Source of the DNA: Mya arenaria
Lineage: Eukaryota; Mollusca; Bivalvia; Myida; Myidae
Direction: 5' to 3'
Assembly: GCF_026914265.1 (NCBI RefSeq)
Contig: NC_069125.1
Location: forward strand, 75,641,546 to 75,705,545
DNA length: 64,000 bases
The position numbers and the translations under genes are program-made. Shown here one piece after another: positions 35,815 through 47,015 of this stretch (the stretch's first letter is position 1; each line of letters starts with the position of its first letter). A model generated the notes under the pieces. The model did no database searches. It had not been told where the DNA came from and saw only the letters and a program-made list of their open reading frames with translations.

Positions 35815-38800
35815 CTACTTCTTTGCAAATGAGATTTTCATAGCATTTGAAGGCGTAATCTTGAATCCCTGCAGAGCATCCTTGGCTGCGGCAGACTGTG
35901 TCTCAGTCTCAAACTCCACAAAGGCGATGTCGTGGCGACCGGGGACTAACCGAACCTCCTTGAAACCGGGGAACCTGAACAAAAAAACAGGAATCATTCA
36001 CTTTACTAAATGAGCCAATATTACAGGCAAGAAAATGAAATGGATATAACCAAACCATCAAGGTCTTTGGGCAAATTAGAAGGAAAAGGTTTTTTAAATG
36101 CAAAAAGTGCGAAAAAAGTGTTCTTTATATATCAATTTAAGACCATATTTTTTCTACCTGAACATTCTTTTTGATATCTTAAACACTGCAGTCATTGCCA
36201 ATATCCATCTCTACTTTTAAATTTAAAAGGTGGTCTAATTATTCCAGTACAACAAGCAACAGAAAAAAATAGCAAGTAGCAAATGCATACTGGTTGAAGA
36301 GCATTGAGAGCATCATCTCGTTGGTCTCCTCCGGGAGGTTGGTGAGGAAGAGGATCTGGTTTGGGGGCTGTTCTGGAATGCTGGTTGGGGCAACCGGCGC
36401 ACCACCAGCTGCAACATACATACACCAAGTGTTACATGCAAAGTTGTTCAGTCTCAATTCTCTTTATGCAACTGCAGTTGTTTTCAATGAAATAAATACA
36501 ACAAGGGGCTATGCAATACGCCACATTATTGCCAGATTTTCATTTTGACAATGGCTTTTTTATAACAGGATGAATGATTCGTGGGAAGTTATGTTGTTTT
36601 TTTTACTACCATTCATTGTATAGTTTTGAGCATAGGTAAAAAATTTGTCATGGATACAAATATTTTGAACAGAAGTCATGAAGGTAGAATAAAAGATGAA
36701 ATTCTTCATTGGGTTTAGTGTTTAACTGTATTGAAAGTGAATAAGGTTTTTGTCAAGTTTTATGAAAAATTTATTAAAAATGTTATTGAATTATTGACAG
36801 GGACCCCAAAGATTAGATCTTAGTGACCTAGCTTTTGAACTGAGGTGACCCATATTTATAATTGTTCAAAACAACTTGCAGACAAGAATCTGACCAGGTT
36901 TCATAATTGGATTGTAACAATTACAAACTATTGCATTTATGACAAAGAATACAAACTTTAACGCAGAATTATATAAAAATAAAGCAAAATTCATAATAAC
37001 ATATGCCTGCCTGGTTGTTGCCATTCTATAACCAGTAATTTTTCATTGAAAATCAAACTTAAAGCAATTTTAATTCAGTCATATCAACTAAGTAAGTATT
37101 GTGGCACATACCACAATGGTGATAAAACTTTAATACCTGGGACATCCGCAGGCTGTTGAACAACAGGCTGGACTGGCTGGCGGGCTTGCTCCTTCGCAGC
37201 TCGCTCCCTGAAGACAAAACAGCATACCATCATACCAAGTCCAAACATTATGTTTTTCACTTACACAAACAGGGTTATGTACTTGCATAACAATGTCAAC
37301 ATTTTAGGAATGATACTTTATCTTGAATTGAATATCAAAGGTCTGGGAAAAAATCAATGAATTAGGTACATTTTAATACTAAAGCATACATAATTGCATA
37401 GGAGAACAAGAAACACTGAAATGTGACAAAACAAATTTCAATGATTGAAGAACTTCAGCCTTCATTTTGTGATTCATTTTCAACTGTTTTCTTTTCTTAA
37501 GTAACAGTAACCTCGACCCTAGGGGCCCCAAGATGCAATCACATGAAGTCCTCCATAAACTCTTCCTTTGGTTAAAGTCTGGTTATCTATATTTTTGTAA
37601 CAGCGACCTTATCCTTGACACTTAGGACCTAAAACGCAATCCCATAAAAGGTTTCCATAAAATCTTTCTATAAACCAAGGTTGATCGCAATTTGTCAACC
37701 CTAAAACGAAGTTATTCAGTACTAACCATTTGTCTGTTTTTAGTAATAGTGACCTTGACACTAAGGGCCTCAAATGCATACCTTGAAAGGTCTCCAAGAA
37801 CTCTTACTATATACCAAGTTTGGTAGCAATATGTCAATCCGTACTAAAGATATCCAGTTCTTACCGTTCCACTACTTTTCGTAACAGTGACCTTGACCCT
37901 AGGGACCCAAACACCATCCCATGAAAGGTCCCCACAAACTCTTCCTTTCATGTACCAAGTTGTGTCACTATATGACTAAGTGTACTACAATTATACGATA
38001 CCATAGGTAAGTTTGACAAGGCCAGCCAAGGCTGTATTCGTATGAATACATGAAGATCATCAATGCTGAAAAGATGCCGCAAGTGACACAATTTAAGAAC
38101 TGAATCGCTGAAAACAAATTTCTATTTTCTTTTATGTTGATCTTGATCTTTGACAGAACAGACTCAAAAGCAATCCCAGGAGAGCTCTCCACATGTTTTT
38201 ACTTTACACACATAGTTTGGTGTCTATATGATGACCGAGTTTTTCACTGGAAACCACTAGCATGTCAATCGACTGCCTGCCCAATGACAAATCATTTAAT
38301 TTTGTTGATAACCCGGTTAACAAAGTGGTATATAGGACAAATACGCCACAAAGTGTTTATACGCAACAAAGTGTTTTGTTTTTCTTCTTCATACTAAAAA
38401 GTTCAGTATGTAGATAAGTATTAGCACTGTTACCTAGCAGCATTCGCCTGTCCACGCTTCCTCTTCTTGCTCTCCGCCTGGGCCTCCTCTTCCTTCTTCT
38501 TCTTTGGCCGCTCAACGAATGTACCCTTCATCTTTGCTACCATGTCAGAGTCCTTCTTAGAATACTGGATCCTCTAAACCCGAAAAAAACAACAATTCAC
38601 TCTGAAGGAAACATGCAATACATCAACTTTGAGTTCATTGGTATTATTGACACATGGAGTAACTGGTTTAGAACAGTTTTACACAAATTGATGACATCAA
38701 ATTCAATACTAAAAATTAATAATGTACAGCTAAATGGTAGGTTAAGTACAACCTAGTTTTAACAGAAGCATTTATTTTAACTAAAACTAGAAGCATGTAG

Positions 38801-39647
38801 TTTTGAGAGCATGGTTTTTGAAAACAGATGTCTCCATTACTCCTGAACAATCCCTTGTTGGATAACGGGCAACTCACAGAAAATTACGTTTCACACCTCC
38901 TAATCAACGAGGCCTTTTAACATTAATTCTAGCACAAACATTACCATAGGTTTGTCATAAAAGGGGAAGCCTTGCATGGACCGTAGTGCGTTTGTACTAC
39001 TATTGATATCCTTGAAAATGACAAATGCCTGGCCTCGCATTTTTAGTGTCTTCAGCGCCACTATGTCCAAGATTTGGCCAAACTGGGAAAAAATGGCATA
39101 TAGAGACTTCTTCAACTCTGAAAAACACAATTCAGCAAAGCTTTCAGATTAAGGGTAACTGATTTGTTTTATTTTTTACTTTGTAATTTCAAAAACATGT
39201 TGATTATGGCATATTTTACTTTTTTTTAAATATATTCATGCAACAGGGATGCACAACTAAAACATACCAGATGTACATGCAAATGTGTTAACAGTGTTCA
39301 AAATAAGCACAAGCCCTGCACTGGTAAAACTCTGGATTTTATATAGCAGGGCTTGATGAATTATTTGACGGCAAGCCTACGAGTGTACCTAGTATGGATT
39401 CATACTTGGTCATCAAAAAGTCTAATTTTAATTGTTGATGAAGTGAAATGTCTATACTTGAACATATTTAAAGGACAAATACATAATATTCATATTTGAA
39501 TTTGAATTTCTCTCAAGCCAACAACCATCATACAAGTACTATTATTTAACTTTAACTTACCATCTTTCTTAATTTTTTCATTTAAATTGTTGATGTATAT
39601 CGTGTGGTTTGGTCTGATGTCCATAATGAGATGTCAATGTAAAGATC
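35815..39647 (-). CDS. snf: U1A/U2B''-type spliceosomal protein (SNF), complete, six coding exons
   Basis: Coding exons, 5' to 3': 39624-39561 (exon starts 39647), 39117-38945, 38573-38434, 37207-37137, 36408-36291, 35974-35815; 726 nt, 241 residues, all in phase. RRM1 (residues ~7-85): [23 protein letters not shown]1 [17 protein letters not shown] Lys/Arg/Glu linker ([18 protein letters not shown]) and a Pro/Gln stretch follow, then RRM2 with [28 protein letters not shown] and [20 protein letters not shown]. It binds U1 snRNA stem-loop II and/or U2 stem-loop IV in the nucleus. '[12 protein letters not shown]' is as in fly SNF and human U2B'', while the N-terminus is as in U1A, so it is probably the single invertebrate protein serving both snRNPs. 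An acceptor (attgcag) 23 nt before the ATG shows that the 5' UTR is spliced. Confidence 0.95.
36780..36990. repeat. Dispersed degenerate repeat in an snf intron
   Basis: 'gaccccaaagattagatctta...tgacctagcttttgaactgaggtgaccc...tgaccaggtttcat' is the same style as 45,900-46,190 ('tgacctagtttttgaccccaagtgaccc'). No open frame of note. Confidence 0.5.
37480..38020. repeat. Tandem repeat, ~120-bp unit, kin to the pearl-like core A
   Basis: About four units around 'gtaacagtgaccttgaccctagggaccc', 'cccatgaaaggtctcc' and 'ataccaagtttggt'. The same unit builds 2,420-2,950. It lies in the snf intron between 37,137-37,207 and 38,434-38,573, so the repeat family is dispersed in the genome. Confidence 0.75.
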
Positions 39648-40329
39648 CTGCAATAAGACAAAACAATATGTCAAATAAATTATATAAAACACAATATGCA
39701 TTGACTTTTAGGTTTGAAAATGCTATAATTCAATTGGATACGATGTGTCACCTGCTGAGCGCCCAATCACTGTCAAACTGTGACCCAAAAATTTAAAACA
39801 AAAGGGCAATAATGACCCTATCTTGTTGACGAGTACACTACTGTCTAAAGTAGACCGTTACTGATTTGAACGTATACTTCAGGTTTCGAATTTGGACTTC
39901 GTATCTGATGCGACTGATTATAGTTAAGACCAAATGGTTCTGCAAGTGATTGTTGCTCTTTAGTCTCCATATCATGTGTTTATTGGGTTTTCCCGAATAC
40001 TGAGGTAAATTTCTGAGGTTAAATTTAGGATTGTTGTTGACACATGTACACCAATAGATCTACGATTTTACAAATGATGATATAATTTGCAGACAAATTT
40101 GTTGGATTTATCATCATTTTTTTCTTTCTAGAAGGCTTGATAAATTCAAGCGTATAAAAAATAATTATGTTAAACTGACTGTCTTTGGTAACAGGGTCTG
40201 GGGACAAACAAAATCGCCAACTTTAGGACCTTCATTGTTATGGATGCATGAATGAAAAAGAAGCTGCAATCTATGTACAGTTATGATTAATGTCTTCAAA
40301 TGCGAGTGTGATTTGTCATTCTACAAGTG

Positions 40330-41272
40330 CAGTGGTCGAAATTAGCACTAGTTGGACAGCAAAAAAATAGTAGCCAGACTTGCTAGTGACAAAAATAATT
40401 CCTACTTTCACTTTTGTACCGGCCAAAACCGCTTAAATCAATGTGATGGTTCCTACTTTCACTTAAGTAAACTACTATTGACTTTTGAAAAATTATCAGG
40501 GATTTTAAGAAGTTAACATTTGAAAAATATTTGATTATAGTTCCCATTTACTATTTTTTACTATTTAAACTTACCCCCTGGGTACACAAATTGGGGGTAA
40601 AATGCAATTTTGGGGGGTAAGAAATAAATATTTTATTAAGTCTATTGTCTACAGGTTACATTTCTGAACTGCCCTTTGGAGGACTTCATCCAAGTCTGTC
40701 CCATGTTGTTTCATGCAATAGTCGATTGTCATCCTGTTTTCAACATTTTTGACCAGATGCCTGCTTGTATTCTGGGATGAAAATCCCCTTTCACAAGGCA
40801 CAGATGTAAGGGGTACTCCGTACTGTCATCAGTATTGATGCCATCGACATTTTGAATGCAGACAGAATTCCTGTGTGTAGACTGGTTACAATGTTTCACA
40901 CATTTTGCCAGGCGTAAAAACTTATAACCCGTCTACATTGTAATGACGTCGACGAGCAGAATCTGCGGTTTAGCCAATTGATGGGACTAGATAGCATTTG
41001 TCTATTTTTAGAACGCGGTATGAGATTCCAACAAAATTAATATTCGCCCCAATGATTTTCAGGCGCGCGTAATCTTGTACTGGGTGAAAAATGAATGCGT
41101 GATTTTTTACTTTTTTGCGTGATTTACCTAATATTTTACGTCAGTGGGAACTCTGACTTCAGCTAGTGAATTTTCATTCGGGCCAGTAAACATTTGTGGT
41201 TTACTAGCCGGACTTGCTTGTGATTTTAATTTCTGATTAATTTCTTTCATTGTGATCTTAATTTTTACGACT
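40330..41272. mobile_element. hAT-like element with transposase remnant, 6-bp target duplication
   Basis: Ends CAGTGGTCGAAATTAG (left) and TAATTTTTACGACTG (right) are inverted with gaps, and both are flanked by CAAGTG (40,324-40,329 and 41,273-41,278). It carries the end of a hAT transposase on the minus strand (40,649-40,815). 943 bp; internally deleted. Confidence 0.75.
40649..40815 (-). pseudogene. hAT transposase C-terminal dimerisation remnant
   Basis: Reads TSVPCERGFSSQNTSRHLVK then ENRMTIDYCM and KQHGTDLDEVLQRAVQKCNL before a stop. The SVPCERGFSSQN...R..M motif is the hallmark of the hAT C-terminal dimerisation domain. Only this tail is recognisable; the catalytic part is gone. Confidence 0.8.
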
Positions 41273-42360
41273 GCAAGTGAGTACTTAAACAGGCAAAATA
41301 AAAGCAAGTGCATAAAATAGCTGAATTCATGAAATCCAACAAGAAGCCCATTTCATAAAACAACAAAGACAAAATAATGGCGACACGACGCTCTGCTCAT
41401 TCATCATGATAGAAGTACAGGAGTGGGAAGGGTCTAAAAATTTCTACTGGCGTTATCAGCTACTATACTTTTTTTTTTCTTCTTTAAGTGATTTTCTGCA
41501 TGAAACAGACAGGTTGTAATTGTTTCAACACAATGTATCTCTTCTGTGTGTGCCATAGCTAACAGTTTGTTGCTTCTTTGTAAGCAAGGCATAAGATGTT
41601 ACTTCATTTGTTCTATATATTCCTCAATCAGGCAATAATTGCCAGATCAACAATATTGCCAAACTAGACAAGTTTCACCAGCCTGTTAAAACCTGTAGTT
41701 CAAAAACACAAAAAAAACTGATTTTAAGTACACAAATAAAATAGCGTCGAGACCATAGGTGACATCAATGCCTTAATACCAGTGCGAGACAAAACAGGAA
41801 TCCAGTGGATTTCATTTTTAGAAGTAAGATCAACTGGATTCCTAATTTGTCAAATAAAATACTAAATGAACTCTGCATTGTCAGGGATGTGATTGACCTG
41901 GCAGCTGGAGGGGCTGGGCTGAAACCATTTCGGCCATGGGTTCTTGGGGCGCTCTTGGGGTTTTGTCAAAAGCACACTGCCGTAGTAGAAAAACTGACTT
42001 TTAAAAAGCTCTTTTGAGGGCTCTCCTGACTTCAAATTTGAAGCAAACTGAGATATTAACTCTAACAACCAAAGGAACCAAATAACTTTTTTAATCAACC
42101 AGGGGGTCCCCGGGGCCATTAGATCCGCGGATTTCCACGAATCCACACACAATTCACATACCTGAATGTGATGTCACTTAAACAAATGTACCTGTGAGAC
42201 TTTATTGGTTGACATTAGTCTAAAATAATAGACATGTTATACGGGATTCATTCAATTCCTAACGTCTTAACGGGTTTGTGCAAAAACTGGGTGGGTTTGA
42301 AAAATATTGAAATTGTATTTAGTGAAGTATTTTAGGTTTGAAATGGATAATAAAGGTTTA

Positions 42361-43773
42361 CAGTGCTCCAGCTAGCCCGTTTTTCAATGGCGCAGCGCCC
42401 GTGCCCCTTTTCTTACCGCCCTGCCCCTTTTTTGAGTACTGCCCTTTTCACAAATGCTCTATTAGCGCTAATTATCCCGTTAGTGCCCTTTTTACTATTG
42501 AAATCATTATCAAAGATCGGCAGCCGCTGTCATAATTGAGTCAAATTACGTAATATTTATGATAATAGTGTTCCCGCTAGGTGTCACCATGCTGCCCCAT
42601 TGCCGACTGCTTAAAATATGCCGTACTGCCCTTTTATCTTCCCATGTGCCTTGTCCAAGTCATATGACAGCTATTTGTGTAGTGAGCAGACGACATGTGT
42701 TTTCATAACCGGTCATCTTTTAATCCGATAATTAGGAAAAGCCAAATAGGGAACATCGTCAGGAGGCGGAGCTATTGAAAACCAGCCAATCAGAATTAGT
42801 TCGTAAAATGCGATAGAAAATGTGAGGGGATGGTGAAAAATGTTGTCAAGCACAATTAAATATTTTTAAATAATTGTTTATTGTATTGTACAGACGAGAC
42901 TCGCCATTTTAAACAGTGTTGATTTGAAGCAGACGGTCACTGCCGATTTATGAACACAGGAAAAGTGGCGCTAACACAATCAAATACATCACTTATTCAG
43001 TAAATGTTTTGAAAGTTTATTTGTAAAATATTGATGATGAAAATTTCTTTGTAACCCACAAAAATATGTTGATGCTTTATCTAGTGTTTACCTATCATGT
43101 CCACGATCTTGTCAAAATTCGCCGAAACCGCCATTTTGTCAGACCGAATTTAGGAGTTATTTTATCAATGTTTTATGTTTTATAAGTGACTTTTTAAGAA
43201 AGGGCAGTGATTTTAATTGTCATTTTATTCTAAAACATGAGCATATTAAACATTATTTTACCAAAGACAATTAAATAACAGTCAGGCTGAATGTAACATT
43301 CGTACTCAATCCTGAACGTACCAAATTAAGATTCGTCCCTTACATAATTTGTTTTTTTGTGTATTTATTTATTTGATTTCTTCAAATGTTTAACTGTCTT
43401 TGTTTTTTTCTTCATTTTACATGATTTTTAGGAGAAATATGTGACATTGCACTAAAGAAGACTCCAGTCAAGTACAATCACACTATACCACAGACAATAA
43501 GACAAATTTTAATTTTGATATTAAAACACACCCTTCTAAATTTTGAGAAAAAGCCCCATTTTGTTCAAGTCTGAAAATCATGGAAAATGATTTAAAATGA
43601 GTATGAAAACAAAACAAATTCTAGGGTGAGACCCCCCCCCCCCCCAGAAAAAAACCCTTGTGACAGGGGTGGACCCCTCCCACAACCACCCCCCAATCGC
43701 CCCTACACGACTCATGTAGCTTGCCCTTTTCAAAACTCCACCCTGCCCTTTTCAAATCCTGGCTGGAGCACTG
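42361..43773. mobile_element. hAT-like TIR element, 5-bp target duplication
   Basis: Ends CAGTGCTCCAGCTAG and CTGGCTGGAGCACTG are inverted; flanked by GTTTA (42,356-42,360 and 43,774-43,778). Subterminal parts repeat 'tgcccttttcaaa'-like motifs. Includes a C-run (43,632-43,645). 1,413 bp, no transposase seen. Confidence 0.8.
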
Positions 43774-43778
43774 GTTTA

Positions 43779-45895
43779 TATTCATATTTTACCATTGTAA
43801 GTTCAAAGCTATTTTGCACAAAAACAAGCATGAAACACATGATCTACGTTTCCAATTAAACGAAACTTGAGTGACACAGACAACAATTATGCCAAGCGAA
43901 ACAACTCGACCCAATTGTAATAACTCGGCCACCTCCAACAAGCTTCGTGATAGACTTTGTGATAGACCTCGTAAATACAATCGTAACAACTCGGCCATGA
44001 CCGAAGTGCTCCAATTGTTGTAAAACTGTGAACTGCAGCCTTGCGTTATGTTTTGACAGAATGAAATGAAGAAAACCGCATCAAACTCATAACTATTCGT
44101 TGGATATTTATTTTATGTGTACAGAACTAATATAAGATAACATAATCTAGTAATATTTCTTGTTTTTATGATATTTTATGGACTCAATATGCTATAACCC
44201 AAATCCCGATCGGAACAACTACCCACTTTTGGTACAAAATAATTTGTATGTGAAGGATTTGTCTTATCAAAAATCGTCAAAAAAATCTGTCAACATACAA
44301 TTATTTGGACTAGGTTGACATATACTGATGAACGAGCTCTACTGGAAGAGGTTTGTATATTAAAGAAAGGTTTATCGATATGTTGAGTTTGACACTAAGC
44401 CGAAATGGGCCGGATACTTCTAGTTGCCATTTTCATAGTGTCATGACTTTCGGACACATATTGACCGGACAGTCGGACCGATTGTGCAAAATCTAGAATA
44501 CCGGACCTGACAGAAGACCGGTACGCGTAAAAACACGCACACTTACGTGAACACTTCTTGTATAAAAAATGGAAACAAAGTACATTAAATAGTGATGTTC
44601 GACTACATATTAGAATTTTTAGACTTTCCATGGAATAACAGATGAATCACCTTTCTAAATTCTTAACATACAAAGGTAAATCCAAACAAAAACAAAACAG
44701 TAATTTTAATCAAAGATCCGTGAGCATATACTACCAGATTGAAAACGTTATTTTGGCTCACGGCAAGTGATTGACTTGATAGAATCTTGTATTTCTTACC
44801 AACTTTGAAAGACGTTTTTTCTTTAAACCGGAAGTGAAAATAAACAAAGATAAAAATAGGCAACGGTTACATTTCACTATTTTTACAGTGACTTGTTGTA
44901 TAGATCTACAACCTCGGCAAATGCTTTTCTGAAACATTTTTAGAAGACACTTGACAACTTCTCCATAACCACTTTTGTATCGAAAACGATCAATTGTCTG
45001 CCAATTATGAATTTTCCAAAAGATATATATTTTGTTGTTTTGACATACGATTCAAAAGGAATTTTGGCACTGCATTGAAAATGCAGTTACTTGCAAGGGC
45101 GGCCCCAGGAATTGACGATATAGGGGCGTAATTTAGGGGCACAACCCTTTGATATTTGCCCCCCCCCCTCCTCGAACTGAAATTTAAATGGTATAAAATG
45201 TTGGCCGGGGGTTTGGGTATATTCACCACCCCAGAATTGTTTTACCAATCCCTAGCCCGAAATGGTGCATTTAGAGTGTATGTTCAATTATTATTTTTTT
45301 CTCCGATGTTGACATAAAAACTAAACTTGAACTTTGAACCTCTGTGTAATCAATTTTAAATTGTTTTGTAAAAATGTGTAACCAAGGCTATAGAATGTGT
45401 ATACACACAGAGAGAAAACACCAAATATCGAAAATTTCTTCTTGTCACGACACCAGCGGTTTCAGATTGCAAATTGTCAATGTGAACTTTTAATATTGAA
45501 GAAGAATTATTCAAAGAATATATCAGAACGTACACTTTAAGGCTTAAGAGACATACAATGAATAGGGCTTACATTTGCGAAAATGGGGTAAGTGGTTGGC
45601 GAATATGCGGCAAATGGCTGGAATGTCATGTTACAATGCTGCGCCTCGTCAGACACATGTCGCATTTTGGCCACCCACTTTGTGCCTTATCGTATGCATG
45701 CCGAGCCGGGTCAACTCTGCCCAGTTACAATTTCAGCCTGGTTTATTCGGACTACTTTTGAAAAGGAGCGTACTTGTGGCCGGGATGTCGGGTCAACTCG
45801 GTCGAATGACCTTTTCGGCATATATTCTGAAAGGAAGCGTGCCTGTGGAATGCCGATGTTGGTATTGTGTTGTTCATTCCTAATTTTTAAGTGAT
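43779..45895. other. Intergenic, no gene recognised
   Basis: No supportable exon. 43,870-44,020 has repeated phrases ('aacaactcggcca', 'gtgatagac'). 45,560-45,890 is open in all three plus frames for about 200-300 nt but has no recognisable protein content; it may be an old repeat. Confidence 0.35.
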
Positions 45896-46330
45896 CCATA
45901 TTTCTTCAAAGGGTACCTCATGACCAATTTTAAACATAACTTGACCAATAATTACCATGATATGGTTCTAGACAAGATTTTTCCAATATTTGACCTAGTG
46001 AACTAATTTTCGATCAAATGTGACCCAGTTTTATTTACGACCAAGAGTTCATCAAGGAAAACATTCTGATTAAGTTTAATGAATATTTGACCATGTATTA
46101 TGCCTCTAGTATGTTCCAAAGATTTTTCTAAGATTTGACCTAGTTTTTGACCCCAAGTGACCCACTTTTAAAAGTGGTTAAGATTTGATCAAGGGGAACA
46201 TTCTGATCAATGCCTACCAAGATATGGTACCGGACGGACGGACGGACGGACGGACGGAAGGACGGAATGACGGACGGACAACGCCAAAACAATATCCCCT
46301 CCCGAAATCTTTGATTCGGCGGGGGATAAT
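45896..46330. repeat. Dispersed element with (GGAC/GGACG)n
   Basis: Diverged tandem phrases 'ttctgatcaa(g)tttaatgaa', 'tgacctagtttttgacccc' lead into a GGAC array (46,226-46,280), then CAACGCCAAAACAATATCCC and a GC-rich hairpin-like end 'cccctcccgaaatctttgattcggcgggggataat'. This is a common bivalve repeat architecture; the family name is not known to me. Confidence 0.6.
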
Positions 46331-46660
46331 ATACCTCTAGCATCGATTTGTGCAAAATGTAATCATTAAAAACAATTTTTGAAGCTCTGTATTGAATCTT
46401 TTCCAATTTTTCTGTGTTGTTCTTGCTACAAAAAATGCCAAACAACAGGACAGTAGTTGAAATTGGATCTGATAAAAGATTTATAGACTGTTCCTAGAGC
46501 ACGTCCATAGTGCTCCAATGTACACATCCAAGAGAGCATTGCGTGTATCATATCACAAAACACTACCTTACAGTGGTTGAGTACTACTTCACTTCACATC
46601 ATAACATTCCGCCAAGGTTCATATGTCCGGGCTTTCTGCAAGGATATCTAACTGTTACAT

Positions 46661-46719
46661 CAATGTGTACACACCGGTCTCAAAAATAGACCGTCAGTAA
46701 GACCGGTGTGTACACAATG
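46661..46719. mobile_element. 59-bp foldback insertion with 10-bp target duplication
   Basis: CAATGTGTACACACCGGTCT and AGACCGGTGTGTACACAATG are 20-nt inverted arms (one mismatch, 17 bp perfect) around a 19-nt loop. Perfect direct repeats ACTGTTACAT flank it (46,651-46,660 and 46,720-46,729). Long duplications of 9-11 bp are a Mutator-like trait; the element would be little more than two TIRs. Confidence 0.75.
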
Positions 46720-47012
46720 ACTGTTACATTGCAGACTACTGAAAGGGGAAGTAAATGTTGCATGGAGTTTTGAAAGTCACATATTGAATAGTGATATGTA
46801 ACCGTGTATATTTTTTTTTAAACACTTTTTTTGTAAACGTTTTAACCATAGCTTGCATGTTTAAGTATATCAGAAGATAATTGCGCGATTTATGTTTAAT
46901 TTGGTTATTTCAATACGAGAAGGTTATCACACACATTTCGAGATTCGTAAACGAGACATTACGGCAGCCATTTTTATTGACAAACCGTGGGAGGAGGGAC
47001 CAAAACAAAACT

Positions 47013-47015
47013 ATG
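47013..47015 (+). other. Proposed VPS26 start codon before a GC-AG intron
   Basis: Exon 2 begins exactly at the Ser that follows Met in VPS26B (acceptor tttgcag|AGT). The only upstream site I found giving a start in frame is ATG|GCAAGT: the coding part of exon 1 would be one codon, followed by a GC donor whose other positions are perfect consensus. The 60 nt before it (tacggcagccatttttattgac...) look like a leader. An undetected start elsewhere remains possible. Confidence 0.5.

Noticed and set aside
45558-45894. Three overlapping ~70-100-codon frames
   Set aside because: All three frames are open with no recognisable motif, initiation context or splice partner.
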